The notes below the pieces were generated by a model. The model was not told the origin of the DNA and searched no databases. It worked only from the letters and a program-made list of their open reading frames with translations. This document shows, in pieces, positions 14,257-23,191 of a stretch of DNA of 24,517 bases. The stretch is from IMG/VR virus record IMGVR_UViG_3300036715_000304, positions 1 through 24,517 of that record; one strand, 5' to 3'. The stretch is from a virus. The translations under genes were made by a program, and so were the position numbers. Every line of letters starts with the position of its first letter. The first letter of the stretch is position 1.

Positions 14257-16419
14257 TTACGGTCTATAGTGGGCAATATTATTAGTAGCCTTAAATACAG
14301 AGCTTCTTATAGATCCAACACCTACACCACCATTTACATTAGTAACAGTAACCAGTATATCTGATCTACTACACCATGTAGATGCAGGATAACTTGCCCC
14401 AAAATTTGCTATAGTAGGCACTTCACTATTTTGACTAACTTCAATATAACCAGCAAAAAGTCCAACAGTACCAGTATCTTGGTAGTTAGTACCGGTTATT
14501 TTTATTTTCACTATAGCACGGGTAGTGTTTACAGTATAAGTATAACTACCTATATTTATATTTGTTGTACGTGATAGATCATTACCATATTGTATAGTAA
14601 ATTCCCAACATATATTACTAGCCAATGGGGATATAGAATTTCCGGGGAGTGTAAAACTCTGTAATACTAATCCTTCAGTTAATGTCACTGATGCAGGATT
14701 ACCATAAGTTATGTCTGGTAATAGATTAAATCCAAAATCCTTAATATACTGACCTACACTTAAAGATGGTGTAGTATTATCAGCATACTTACCACCTACA
14801 AGCGGAAAACCACCAAAGCTATGTAACTTATTTGGGTACATTTCTAAAATAGCCATATTAAAAACAATTGGATAATTTAGTACTGAAATATCGTTGTTAA
14901 TTACTTGTACAGTAGTGTTAGGTTCTGAAGTTAAACCATAACTAAAAGACTCATAACTAGTAATTATATTTCCTTCTACTCTTGCACGATCATGGTATTG
15001 ATCGAATCTTACTCCAAAGTAATAAAACCCTTGAATTGTGTTATTGCGTATAGTATTGAAACGTGTAATAGATTTATTGTAAATACCAGTATTAAACTTA
15101 CCTGTAATCTTATTACCTTCTACTAAACAATTATTTTGACCTTCTGCTAACTGGATTCCTATAGATGGGGTAGATGCTCCAGTGGAAGCAAATGTGTCTG
15201 TAACATACCCAGCGTGAAGTATTACATTATTATTTCTAATAATACCACCAGAAGAAAGTAGTGCAAGTTCTATACCAGTATATTCACAATATATTTCATT
15301 ACCCTCTAGTACCATATGATTTACAAAGTTACTACTTAAACAAATACCACCAACTACTTTGCAGTTTACTATAGAACATTCATAAGAATTTCCGATATTA
15401 CCAACCACCCCAAATTGACCATCACCTACGTAGTAAGATGCAGCCATACATAAATCTTGGATGTGTATATTTCGCACAAGACTTAAATTTGAAGAACTAA
15501 GATTACGAACGGTAGCAGATGATATACTACCAGGATAACCACGTTTTAAACTAATATGATTATCGGAGAATACTTCTACTATCTCATCTACAAAAGAGTA
15601 GTCTGGAATACTAGTACCAGACACAGTGGATTCTACTATAACAATATCACCTATAGAGAAGCCTGAACTATCTGCAACAGCTAATTTGCGCATACTTCCT
15701 GAGTTATAACCACCTATTACAGCAACACGAGTACCAAATGATGAATAGTTGTCTGTAGTAAGTACATCTGTTTTTGTGCTGTTAGGGGCTACTGCAAAAG
15801 TAAATGGGGAAGTGGTTTCGTAGCTATAACCCTCTCTACCAGGCTCGTTATAAAAAGAAATGTTTCTTACTATGGCTTTATCTCTACTTTCACCCTTAAT
15901 AGTGCTATTTGAGTATACAACTATGGGGTCTGTAGTACAGTAAAAAGCATCTGAATTAGGGTAGAATATAGATGTACTATTCTTGTGTGCGCTAGTTAAA
16001 GCAACAAAATCATTTGTTATTCCATCACCTTTAGCTCCGAACCACTTAACGTTAATAGCCCCATTATACTGCCTTACCCAGCAACCACTACCAGTATTAC
16101 TGCCAGTAAACCAGTTAGTTAATTGTACTTGATCGTTCCAAGCACTAGGAAATACTTTATTAGGATCGATAATAGTACCGCCATTATGTTCGCTTTTCAG
16201 TTTATTACTATCCCAGTAAAATACCCCACCTCCACCTTCAATATCTGAATGGTAGTTAAGTACATTCAAAACACCTACTGTTGGTGTACTCATTAAGTTT
16301 GCTACTGATGATACTGTCTTAGCAATGAACTCACCTTGCTTAACATTAGCTAATACTGTATTCTCTAACGCCAACTCTACTGAATTGTCATTAGTATTTG
16401 TAATTCTAAACTTTGCCAT
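14257..16419 (-). CDS. Tail spike 3, parallel beta-helix
   Basis: This 720-residue spike has the N-terminal anchor shared with the other two, including VLNYHSDIEGGGGVFYWD, HNGGTIIDP, CWVRQYNGAINVKWFGAKGD in short pieces (residues about 50-132). The pectate-lyase-type entry GAKGDGITND follows. A long right-handed beta-helix comes next (about residues 150-540), with repeated N-rich turns such as IIRNNNVIL, CLVEGNKITG, TIRNNTIQG and RVEGNIIT. The C-terminal 180 residues are a different beta domain ending NNIAHYRP. Such spikes bind or degrade capsule or LPS. AAGGA precedes the ATG, and a good promoter lies upstream (16453-16481). Its C-terminal domain differs from those of spikes 1 and 2, so its sugar target is probably different. 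Confidence 0.92.
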   Translation of the reverse strand: MAKFRITNTNDNSVELALENTVLANVKQGEFIAKTVSSVANLMSTPTVGVLNVLNYHSDIEGGGGVFYWDSNKLKSEHNGGTIIDPNKVFPSAWNDQVQLTNWFTGSNTGSGCWVRQYNGAINVKWFGAKGDGITNDFVALTSAHKNSTSIFYPNSDAFYCTTDPIVVYSNSTIKGESRDKAIVRNISFYNEPGREGYSYETTSPFTFAVAPNSTKTDVLTTDNYSSFGTRVAVIGGYNSGSMRKLAVADSSGFSIGDIVIVESTVSGTSIPDYSFVDEIVEVFSDNHISLKRGYPGSISSATVRNLSSSNLSLVRNIHIQDLCMAASYYVGDGQFGVVGNIGNSYECSIVNCKVVGGICLSSNFVNHMVLEGNEIYCEYTGIELALLSSGGIIRNNNVILHAGYVTDTFASTGASTPSIGIQLAEGQNNCLVEGNKITGKFNTGIYNKSITRFNTIRNNTIQGFYYFGVRFDQYHDRARVEGNIITSYESFSYGLTSEPNTTVQVINNDISVLNYPIVFNMAILEMYPNKLHSFGGFPLVGGKYADNTTPSLSVGQYIKDFGFNLLPDITYGNPASVTLTEGLVLQSFTLPGNSISPLASNICWEFTIQYGNDLSRTTNINIGSYTYTVNTTRAIVKIKITGTNYQDTGTVGLFAGYIEVSQNSEVPTIANFGASYPASTWCSRSDILVTVTNVNGGVGVGSIRSSVFKATNNIAHYRP

Positions 16420-16452
16420 TACGCAATCCTTACTTAAGGTTTAATTTTAACT

Positions 16453-16481
16453 ATTATAACTATTTGTATTATTTATAGCAA
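16453..16481 (-). promoter_or_regulatory. Sigma70-like promoter upstream of spike 3
   Basis: On the minus strand TTGCTA (16481-16476, 4 of 6) is followed by exactly 17 bases and a perfect TATAAT (16458-16453). It sits in the 121-bp gap between spikes 2 and 3, with a predicted start near 16446, about 27 bases before the ATG. Confidence 0.55.
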
Positions 16482-16500
16482 ATAAGTTAGTCACAGTATA

Positions 16501-16520
16501 TACAACACTGGTAGGTTGTA
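16501..16520 (-). repeat. Short hairpin in the gap between spikes 2 and 3
   Basis: TACAAC (16501-16506) and GTTGTA (16515-16520) are perfect inverted copies around an 8-base loop, extendable by ATAT/ATAT with a one-base bulge. It starts about 20 bases after the spike 2 stop. There is no T-run on the minus strand, so it is not a standard terminator; it may protect or process the 3' end of spike 2 mRNA. Confidence 0.35.
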
Positions 16521-16540
16521 ATATTTTGGTGTAGTAATAC

Positions 16541-18118
16541 TTATTTTGCTGAATAAGAAAGTTTAATATCTATAACATCCCCAGAGCCGTAAGTAACTGG
16601 ATATCCTGATCTTAGTGATTGCCCTGAATAGCCAATTGAAAAAGCGCTCTCACCACCTCCAATTGATATATTGGCATTGTAGTCTTTAGCTCCGCTTGCT
16701 GAATAAAGCAAACAATGCAATGCCCTCTGATTATAATTTGGGGTTGCTGTATAAGGTAAAGAAAAGTACCACCCTGTTGAACTATTACCGTATACTGTAT
16801 TTGCTCCCATAACAACTCTAATAATTACAGTAACAATATTTCCATCGCGTCTATAAAAACTAGTTATTGATCCATCAGCAATTGATGGCTGTGTGCCAGA
16901 AGGTTGATACCAATTTGGCGTATACGCAGTAGTATTTTGAGTGAACAAATTACTATTACATGTAGAATCCTCAGTTATTCCTGCACCAAATAAGCAAGAT
17001 TGGTCAAAATGAATTCCTTGAGCATTAGTTAATACCACTGGACCAGAGAAAGCTACATTTGAAAAACTCATATCAGAGCCTGATACTACAGTAGTATCAT
17101 TAATACTTGCCACCCTGCCATTTGTGATATGGAAAAGGCCGCTACCTGAACCAATCGGACCTGTGAGCAAAAAGTTTCTAATATAAAAATTTGTTAGCGA
17201 GCAACCATTTCCTGCATATTTTGAAGCTAGATCAAATAATCCACCTGATAACCAAATACCATCAAAGAACTTTGGTTTTGGTCCAGATTGCTCACCAATC
17301 TTAATTGCGGCAACATTAGTAGGGTCATATGTAGTACCTTCAAAATCAATAATATTAGCGCCTCCACCAGCATCTTTAGCAAACTCTAAACAAGGACCTT
17401 GTGATGTTGCAACTCTACAATGCTTAATTATTTGAGAGTAACCAGGGGCGACATAAAATCCCCTACCCGAATACATAGCACCATTAGCCTCTAAATCAAT
17501 ATATTCAATAGCAGACAAATCATTTACAACAACTTGATCACCGTTAAAATTCTTTAATAATTTAACACTACGCTTTCCTCCCTCTCCTACCCATTTTTGT
17601 CCAGTTAAGGTGCTTAATGTAGCTGTTTGAGCATAACTACCAGCCTCAAAAAAGACTGCTCCAGATACTCCTGCAGCATTAATTGCATTTTGTATTGCTA
17701 ATGTATCATCAGTAACTCCATCACCTTTAGCACCAAACAACTTAACATTTACAACACCATCATACTGCCTACGCCATACACCTGTGCCAGATAGTTTACT
17801 GCCATCAAACCAAGTGGCGCGTTGTGTTTGGTTGCTCCAATCAGTTGGAAAGAAAGCTACTGGACTAATTACAGTGCCGCCATTATGTTCAGTAGCATTA
17901 CCTGTAGCATCCCAGTAAAATACACCACCACCGCCTTCTAGACCACTGTGGTAGTTAAGTACATTAACTGCACCAGTTGTAGTAGCAGTATCTAATTTAC
18001 TAATACTTGCAACTGTCTTAGCCACAAACTCATTTGTGCTGCACTCCATAATTACTGAAGTGTCTAGTAGCATTTGAACTGAGTCATTTGCTGTATTTTT
18101 AATCTTTAGATTAGACAT
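16541..18118 (-). CDS. Tail spike 2, parallel beta-helix
   Basis: This 525-residue spike has the shared N-terminal anchor (VLNYHSGLEGGGGVFYWD, HNGGTVISP, GVWRRQYDGVVNVKLFGAKG; residues about 54-132). A classical pectate-lyase superfamily start follows, GAKGDGVTDDTLAIQNAINA, then a beta-helix to about residue 400. The C-terminal beta-sandwich (about 410-525) starts SFYRRDGNIVTVIIRVV and includes a YFSLPYTATPNY strand, similar in layout to the C-terminus of spike 1. It is the shortest of the three. AAGGA precedes the ATG. It probably trimerises and binds or depolymerises a surface polysaccharide; catalytic residues cannot be assigned by eye. Confidence 0.92.
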   Translation of the reverse strand: MSNLKIKNTANDSVQMLLDTSVIMECSTNEFVAKTVASISKLDTATTTGAVNVLNYHSGLEGGGGVFYWDATGNATEHNGGTVISPVAFFPTDWSNQTQRATWFDGSKLSGTGVWRRQYDGVVNVKLFGAKGDGVTDDTLAIQNAINAAGVSGAVFFEAGSYAQTATLSTLTGQKWVGEGGKRSVKLLKNFNGDQVVVNDLSAIEYIDLEANGAMYSGRGFYVAPGYSQIIKHCRVATSQGPCLEFAKDAGGGANIIDFEGTTYDPTNVAAIKIGEQSGPKPKFFDGIWLSGGLFDLASKYAGNGCSLTNFYIRNFLLTGPIGSGSGLFHITNGRVASINDTTVVSGSDMSFSNVAFSGPVVLTNAQGIHFDQSCLFGAGITEDSTCNSNLFTQNTTAYTPNWYQPSGTQPSIADGSITSFYRRDGNIVTVIIRVVMGANTVYGNSSTGWYFSLPYTATPNYNQRALHCLLYSASGAKDYNANISIGGGESAFSIGYSGQSLRSGYPVTYGSGDVIDIKLSYSAK

Positions 18119-18146
18119 TGTTATTCCTTTTTGTTAGTTAGAGCAC

Positions 18147-18200
18147 CTAAGCATACGCTGTAAATGTCAATGTAAAACTGCTAGTATTACTGTAACCCAT
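18147..18200 (-). pseudogene. Relic of a second tail-spike C-terminus
   Basis: In the 83-bp gap after spike 1, ATG 18200 to TAG 18147 reads MGYSNTSSFTLTFTAYA, and the frame is open back to 18257 with no ribosome site. The sequence looks like the closing beta strand of a tail fibre or spike, and resembles the true end of spike 1 (FFTLTYITN). I read it as a leftover C-terminus from a recombination that replaced the receptor-binding end of spike 1. Confidence 0.45.
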
Positions 18201-18201
18201 G

Positions 18202-20217
18202 CTAATTTGTGATGTACGTGAGTGTAAAAAACAAATATCTGCCAGTTCCAGTAGGAGTTACCGGAACGGTAAGCAAAGCTAGACTGTTCTGTGGCGACAC
18301 AAAATTTATTGTACTACTTCCAGCATAAACCATAGCAACAATACCTGAACCAGGTATAGCAATATTTGAACTTGCTACAGACCCTACAGCTGTAGCAATA
18401 GGCACGTAAGGTAACCCAGTGATGATTAAATCACCTGTTGCCCCTTCTGTGCTAAAGTTTGAAAAATACGCATATACTGTTACTACACTGCCCCTTTTTG
18501 TAAAAAATGCGTTATTAGTTACGGCAGTTGTAGGTGCGGCAGTTGACCCTGTTAGTGTCAAAACTACATTTGAAATATTAATATCAGTGGCATGAATTAC
18601 ATCCCCACCAATCCTACCATTAACACCACTTACGGACAAATTTGATGTAGCTCCGCCAACGTAGGTAATAAGCCCATCTGATACAACATTGTTCAGTGTA
18701 AATGTTTGAGTATTAATACTTCCGCCAGTACCATTTAAATAGATACCTAAATTAGTTACAGAAGGACTGCCAGTTAGGTTGAAATCCCTTACTACTAATC
18801 CATTGATAATATCTCCAACCCAATTCATAGAACTTTGATTTGCACAAAGGACAAGTCCATTCTGAGATAGGTTTTCGCAACCACGTGCTTGCCCAGATAT
18901 GACAATACCTTTTAAGGTATGACCCCTACCTCCAATATTATCAACAACCATAGAAGAACCATTGTTATAATATTTTCTAAAAGTAACTAAATTTGAAGTT
19001 TTGTTTGTTGCGTCAACTTGAGCATTTAGGTTTATCTTAACATTCCGAATAGCACCAGGAGCCGCAATAACACCAGTAATAGTAAAATCAAATGCAACTA
19101 GCGCCTCGTAAGGATTCTGGTCACCAGATTCAGAGTATCTTCCAGCAGTTGTGTAGGTTAAATTTATGTTTTCAATAGTGTTTGCGCTTGATGTATATGT
19201 GTTGTCTGGCTGACAAGAAATTAAACAGTCGCTAAACTTACCACCATGTGATGAGTCAATCCACACATCATGGTTTGATGCATTTACGTTGTAGTACACA
19301 CGCCCTGTATTTTTTGCTATAACATTACGTATTATTACACCATTACCACTAGACCCAAAATAAAAACCATAGTAAGTATTTAGTAAGTTTATATTTTCAA
19401 TTAATATCCTACTGCAAGGAGAAGTATCTCGTGTAAGGACATCATTAGCCCCAGACATTAAATTTGACCCAAAAAATCTGTAGCAACCAGACGCTAAAAT
19501 GTTACGGATTATAACATTCTTTGTACCAGACATTATGTTTATGGCAATCTCACCGCCAAGAGTAGAAGATAGTGAACCTAGACTTCCAATAATGTTCAAG
19601 TTTTCAATTTCAAAACCATCGCAGTTTACAATTTGGAATAGAACCTTATGATTACCACCAGAATTTATACAGGTGATTGTTGCGCCATTACCAACAATAC
19701 GTACATTTTCGCAGTTAGAAAACACAAGTAAGTTTTCTGCGCTAGTAGCCCAATCTACTATATAGTTTATACCTTGCTCTAGTTCTAGAGTGCCACCACC
19801 TATCGAGTTTATATAGGTGACAGCAGCCATCAAACCAGAAGAGTTTGTAGCACCAAACCATTTTACATTTACTGCTCCAGTGTATTCACGTTTCCATACA
19901 CCTACACCTGTAGTAGCTGCTGTAAAATAAGCCGTTTGGTTAGCATCCCAATTAGTAACTAAACTAACTTTATCTGGATCAATTACCGTACCACCATTGT
20001 GTAGAGTCTTACTGGCATCTGCATCGTAGAAGAATACACCACCGCCACCATCACCTTTAGTATGGAAACCAAGTACTTGAATAGCTGTACCTTTACTAGC
20101 TGTAGCTAGATCTGCAATAGTAGCAACTGAACTAGCTAGTACCACTCCATTAGCATTTTTACTAAACACTAGTTGACCATCTAATGTTCTGATCTCATTT
20201 ACACTTAATTCACTCAT
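18202..20217 (-). CDS. Tail spike 1, parallel beta-helix
   Basis: This 671-residue spike has the shared N-terminal anchor (VLGFHTKGDGGGGVFFYD, HNGGTVIDP, GVWKREYTGAVNVKWFGA; residues about 47-127). A beta-helix follows with repeated turns such as NVRIVGNGATITC, FEIENLNIIGS, NVIIRNILASG and RILIENINLLNT (about 165-560). The C-terminal domain (about 565-671) starts FFTKRGSVVTVYAYFS and contains DLIITGLPYVPIAT, a layout shared with spike 2. The usual GAKGDGxTDD entry is reduced to GATNSSG. It is the most upstream of the three spikes, 13 bases after the 327-residue tail protein, with a weak GGGG-type ribosome site. Role as for the other spikes. Confidence 0.92.
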   Translation of the reverse strand: MSELSVNEIRTLDGQLVFSKNANGVVLASSVATIADLATASKGTAIQVLGFHTKGDGGGGVFFYDADASKTLHNGGTVIDPDKVSLVTNWDANQTAYFTAATTGVGVWKREYTGAVNVKWFGATNSSGLMAAVTYINSIGGGTLELEQGINYIVDWATSAENLLVFSNCENVRIVGNGATITCINSGGNHKVLFQIVNCDGFEIENLNIIGSLGSLSSTLGGEIAINIMSGTKNVIIRNILASGCYRFFGSNLMSGANDVLTRDTSPCSRILIENINLLNTYYGFYFGSSGNGVIIRNVIAKNTGRVYYNVNASNHDVWIDSSHGGKFSDCLISCQPDNTYTSSANTIENINLTYTTAGRYSESGDQNPYEALVAFDFTITGVIAAPGAIRNVKINLNAQVDATNKTSNLVTFRKYYNNGSSMVVDNIGGRGHTLKGIVISGQARGCENLSQNGLVLCANQSSMNWVGDIINGLVVRDFNLTGSPSVTNLGIYLNGTGGSINTQTFTLNNVVSDGLITYVGGATSNLSVSGVNGRIGGDVIHATDINISNVVLTLTGSTAAPTTAVTNNAFFTKRGSVVTVYAYFSNFSTEGATGDLIITGLPYVPIATAVGSVASSNIAIPGSGIVAMVYAGSSTINFVSPQNSLALLTVPVTPTGTGRYLFFTLTYITN

Positions 20218-20230
20218 TCTATAACCCCGA

Positions 20231-21214
20231 TTAAACTATGGTCCAACTACTACCTACAGGTACGACAACTTCTACATTTGTATTAATAACAACAGGTCCT
20301 GCTGTCATAGCATTCTTACCAGTAGTAATATCATAACTAGTAGTAATAGCAGTGTCATTCTCATAGAACACCTCATTACCACCATTACCACTAGCACCGC
20401 CACCACCAATTCCGGCTGCTTTACTAATAACTATACTACTAAATTCTATTAGTTTAACTATACCATCAGTAGCACTAGTGTAAGCTCTTACTTTCATAAC
20501 TACTGGATTATCTAATACTTCATCAATAGTTACTGATGCATTAAACATAGCTTCGCTATTTGTATTATTTGCCATATTCAGATACTTAGTAGCAGTACCA
20601 ATAACCTCTAGGGTATTTGCATTATACATCTCAAATATTACTGCAAACTGCTGATTACTACCATCTGATCTAGTAAATACTAAATTATTTAAAAAGCTGT
20701 AACTACCACTACGTTTGAATATTATTGAATTAACACCTAGATCTAATAATCCTGTATTACTACTAGGTGTTGTAGTAGTCCATGTAAGTTCTGTAGGAGA
20801 TACGGAGCTTTCAGATAATACTGCATTCATCTGTGAACCAAATGCAGCACTAGCACTACCTAAACTTGCAATAGCTTCTTGTTGTGTAGCTATTAATTCT
20901 CTAATATCTGCTACACTCATAATATCATTATTGAAGTATTCAGCTACTAACCGCATTTCTACTACTGTATTAGCAACCCAATTAGTAGCACTAGCACCAC
21001 GTTGGACAGTAACTTCATTACCAGCTGTAGCAACTACTTTAACTACTTCTCTAAATACTTCTACACCATTATTGAAATCCACTAATGTTAAATAGCAGCT
21101 ATCTTTAGATGTCATGATAAATGGTAAAGGATTAACTAACATCATAGTATTACTAGAAGCTAGCACACTTGTAGCTAACCTTGTATTGTAGTTATTAGCA
21201 AATAGTACTGCCAT
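20231..21214 (-). CDS. Tail protein with fibre-type N- and C-terminal domains
   Basis: This 327-residue protein begins MAVLFANNYNTRLATSVLAS, an N-terminal domain found in many phage tail proteins, with EVVKVVATAGNEVTVQRGAS and NTVVEMRLVAEYF completing it (residues 1-95). A helical Ala-rich linker (about 100-130) follows. Next is a beta domain with LDLGVNSIIFKRSGSYSFLN and a Gly-rich stretch GGGGASGNGGNE. The end is ITTSYDITTGKNAMTAGPVV plus VEVVVPVGSSWTIV, a short C-terminal module widespread in tail fibres. It probably forms the base to which the spikes attach, as it directly precedes them. It starts 1 base after the upstream stop codon. Confidence 0.8.
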   Translation of the reverse strand: MAVLFANNYNTRLATSVLASSNTMMLVNPLPFIMTSKDSCYLTLVDFNNGVEVFREVVKVVATAGNEVTVQRGASATNWVANTVVEMRLVAEYFNNDIMSVADIRELIATQQEAIASLGSASAAFGSQMNAVLSESSVSPTELTWTTTTPSSNTGLLDLGVNSIIFKRSGSYSFLNNLVFTRSDGSNQQFAVIFEMYNANTLEVIGTATKYLNMANNTNSEAMFNASVTIDEVLDNPVVMKVRAYTSATDGIVKLIEFSSIVISKAAGIGGGGASGNGGNEVFYENDTAITTSYDITTGKNAMTAGPVVINTNVEVVVPVGSSWTIV

Positions 21215-21215
21215 A

Positions 21216-21527
21216 TTAGTAATCCTTTATCTTTACTTTAAACTCGTCTTCTTTGACCAGTCCTTGATTTGTTCTAACTCTTAAGGTAACTTTGTAACCT
21301 TCACCAGTTATACCACCACGTAAGTATACCTTAACTCTAGTACCATTGTCCAATAAATACTTTGTATCTACAACCATATCATTTATATCAACTTTATCAG
21401 AGGTATATTTAGAAGCCTCTGCTTTTTCAATATCTACTACATAGTCACCTACATCTAGGAACTCTGTATACAATACATCATATCCCAAATATTCATCTGG
21501 TTGTTTTACAAACTTCCCTAATTGCAT
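21216..21527 (-). CDS. Small fibre-tail adaptor-like protein
   Basis: This 103-residue protein begins MQLGKFVKQPDEYLGYDVLYTEFLD in outline. It continues with RVKVYLRGGITGEGYKVTLRVR and EDEFKVKIKDY. This pattern (FVKQPxExLxYDV, then VYLxGGxxGxxYKVTxxVxTxxG, then xExFxVxVKD) is common in small tail proteins that precede fibre or spike genes, and I believe they act as adaptors between fibre and tail. The ATG lies inside the end of the upstream gene, with GGAG at a good distance. The family likeness is fairly strong and the adaptor role is known only from related phages. Confidence 0.75.
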   Translation of the reverse strand: MQLGKFVKQPDEYLGYDVLYTEFLDVGDYVVDIEKAEASKYTSDKVDINDMVVDTKYLLDNGTRVKVYLRGGITGEGYKVTLRVRTNQGLVKEDEFKVKIKDY

Positions 21528-22057
21528 GTTAACTCCATATCATTAACAGTTCTAATAGAATACATAGTATTAGTATAGTAAGGTACATTCAACATACGAC
21601 ACTCTTCAGCAGCTAAACTACGCTGAACTAATACAGCTCTTTCCACATTACTAATAGCACTATTAGCAAAACTATACATATTGGCAGTATTAGTTAATTT
21701 TCCAAAACTACTTGTTATACTGTAAGCATTTACTCTATAGTTACCAGTAACTAGTAATTTACCACTAGACATACTTATGGATTTATTACCACCTTCCTGT
21801 ACCAAACAGTTACCACCTAGGTTTGAACCTAGCATAGTACTATTTAGTCCCTTATCAGGAATACATCTACTATTATAATCTACAGATAAACTACCAGTAC
21901 CAGGACTAAATCCTAGCTGTATACTATTTGCTAGTCCATACCCATAACTATTACTACTTGCGTAAACTACTTTAGCACCAAAGTAAGTACTAGAATTAAG
22001 GATAGCAGTTACTCTCTGCCGTCCTTCTGACAAACTAGCAGCATCACCTAGTTCCAT
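21518..22057 (-). CDS. Tail protein with lectin-like C-terminal pattern (unknown)
   Basis: This 179-residue, Ser/Asn/Tyr-rich beta protein has no signal peptide or membrane helix. The middle reads like repeated beta strands (NSIQLGFSPGTGSLSVDYNS). The segment ISNVERAVLVQRSLAAEECRML (about residues 134-155) resembles the closing strand and helix of concanavalin/LamG domains, as in the end of the large fibre at 7009. It starts 1 base after the upstream stop, without a strong ribosome site, and overlaps the next gene by 10 bases. A small receptor-binding or decoration protein of the tail is likely. Confidence 0.65.
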   Translation of the reverse strand: MELGDAASLSEGRQRVTAILNSSTYFGAKVVYASSNSYGYGLANSIQLGFSPGTGSLSVDYNSRCIPDKGLNSTMLGSNLGGNCLVQEGGNKSISMSSGKLLVTGNYRVNAYSITSSFGKLTNTANMYSFANSAISNVERAVLVQRSLAAEECRMLNVPYYTNTMYSIRTVNDMELTCN

Positions 22058-22058
22058 A

Positions 22059-22448
22059 TTAGTCTAAACTAATCTTGATGTAACCAGCGGGAACTACTAC
22101 ATTATTCCACACTGATACTGTTTGAGGAGGATCAAAGTCACCATAAGCTAACATAGTCCCACCATTAGTATCAGGACTATCAAAAATACCCCAATGCGTA
22201 ATAGTACAACCAGCACCAGTAACTATTCCGAAATCACATGTAATATTATTTATAATATAACTATTAGTAGATTCATAGAATGTAATCAATTTACGTGAGT
22301 ATTGTGTCATAATAGAGGCTTCAACACCAGGACCAGCATCAGTAGGTGTACTAGTGAATAATGCTAGATATACTGGAGCAGTTCCCCTAAATTCCCTATT
22401 TAGTACTTGGTTTTCCAAGTAGTTACTAAAACAACCTACAGTAGCCAT
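22059..22448 (-). CDS. Conserved phage tail fibre-like protein
   Basis: This 129-residue protein begins MATVGCFSNYLENQVLNREFRG, followed by VYLALFTSTPTDAGPGVEAS and a closing THWGIFDSPDTNGGTMLAYG plus VVVPAGYIKISLD. This layout (short helix, xLNxxFRG, then VYLALFTSxPTDAG, then HxGIFDxxxGG) is a widespread small phage tail family. It probably forms part of the tail tip or spike base. AAGGAG lies 6-7 bases before the ATG. I can name the family type but not a proven function. Confidence 0.75.
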   Translation of the reverse strand: MATVGCFSNYLENQVLNREFRGTAPVYLALFTSTPTDAGPGVEASIMTQYSRKLITFYESTNSYIINNITCDFGIVTGAGCTITHWGIFDSPDTNGGTMLAYGDFDPPQTVSVWNNVVVPAGYIKISLD

Positions 22449-22457
22449 ACAATCTCC

Positions 22458-23156
22458 TTAAACAAAACCTTTCTTATACAATCTATTCTCATCAAATGTA
22501 TCATAATCATACATGGTATCAATTGTACCTTCTAATTCTTTACACACTGCTTCATATTTATTTAGATAATTCATACTTTCATCACCTATTTGAGTAACAC
22601 TCTTAATAGTTGAGTACCCTCTATAAGCAACATACATTCTAAGCGCTTCCATAAAATTAGTACTTAATGGTAATACATCTAATAACTTAACAGTAGGTGG
22701 AGCACATGTATAGGAAATGTACAGACTCTTAACATTATCTTCATTCTTACCACATACCACAAACGTATTATAAGCAACTGTACGTACAAATAGTTTATTA
22801 TATGCACCTTGTCTATATTGATATTCTATATTCTTATCATCTACTGGAACATCTACATAACTATCAGTAGTTATATTAATCATAGATAACGCATTATCAG
22901 GTAACTTAATTGTACCTAGTTCATTAATACCTGCAGTAGCTGTATCATATAGTTCTACATCAGCCTCATATACATCTACCTTAATAGGAAATTTAGTGTA
23001 CAATGAAACAAGCCCTTGATTAACAAAGCTTAACACTGTAGCCATATTAACTTTTTGATCGCTAGTATCATTAGCAGAGTTAGTACCTACATCACGTAAA
23101 GCAATCTGCCGTAAATCACTAACAGCTACATCTAATATAAAGTCTAATACTTTCAT
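22458..23156 (-). CDS. Head-tail adaptor-like protein
   Basis: This 232-residue protein starts with helices VAVSDLRQIALRDVG and VNMATVLSFVNQGLVSLYTK. Then come beta strands with DVYEADVELYDTATAGINEL and a helical C-terminus with LPLSTNFMEALRMYVAYRGYST and YLNKYEAVCKEL. This is the usual pattern of phage adaptor proteins that bind below the portal and connect to the tail. AGGAAGGTG precedes the ATG. It follows the terminase directly, although the portal itself is far away. Assignment is from pattern and position, moderately sure. Confidence 0.7.
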   Translation of the reverse strand: MKVLDFILDVAVSDLRQIALRDVGTNSANDTSDQKVNMATVLSFVNQGLVSLYTKFPIKVDVYEADVELYDTATAGINELGTIKLPDNALSMINITTDSYVDVPVDDKNIEYQYRQGAYNKLFVRTVAYNTFVVCGKNEDNVKSLYISYTCAPPTVKLLDVLPLSTNFMEALRMYVAYRGYSTIKSVTQIGDESMNYLNKYEAVCKELEGTIDTMYDYDTFDENRLYKKGFV

Positions 23157-23191
23157 ACACCTTCCTACAATTTACTATAGTATAACACAAA

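Noticed and set aside
18165-18170. Perfect TTGACA (minus strand) in the gap before spike 2
   Set aside because: No acceptable -10 box at 16-18 bases downstream; the nearest candidate (TATGCT) is only about 10 bases away.
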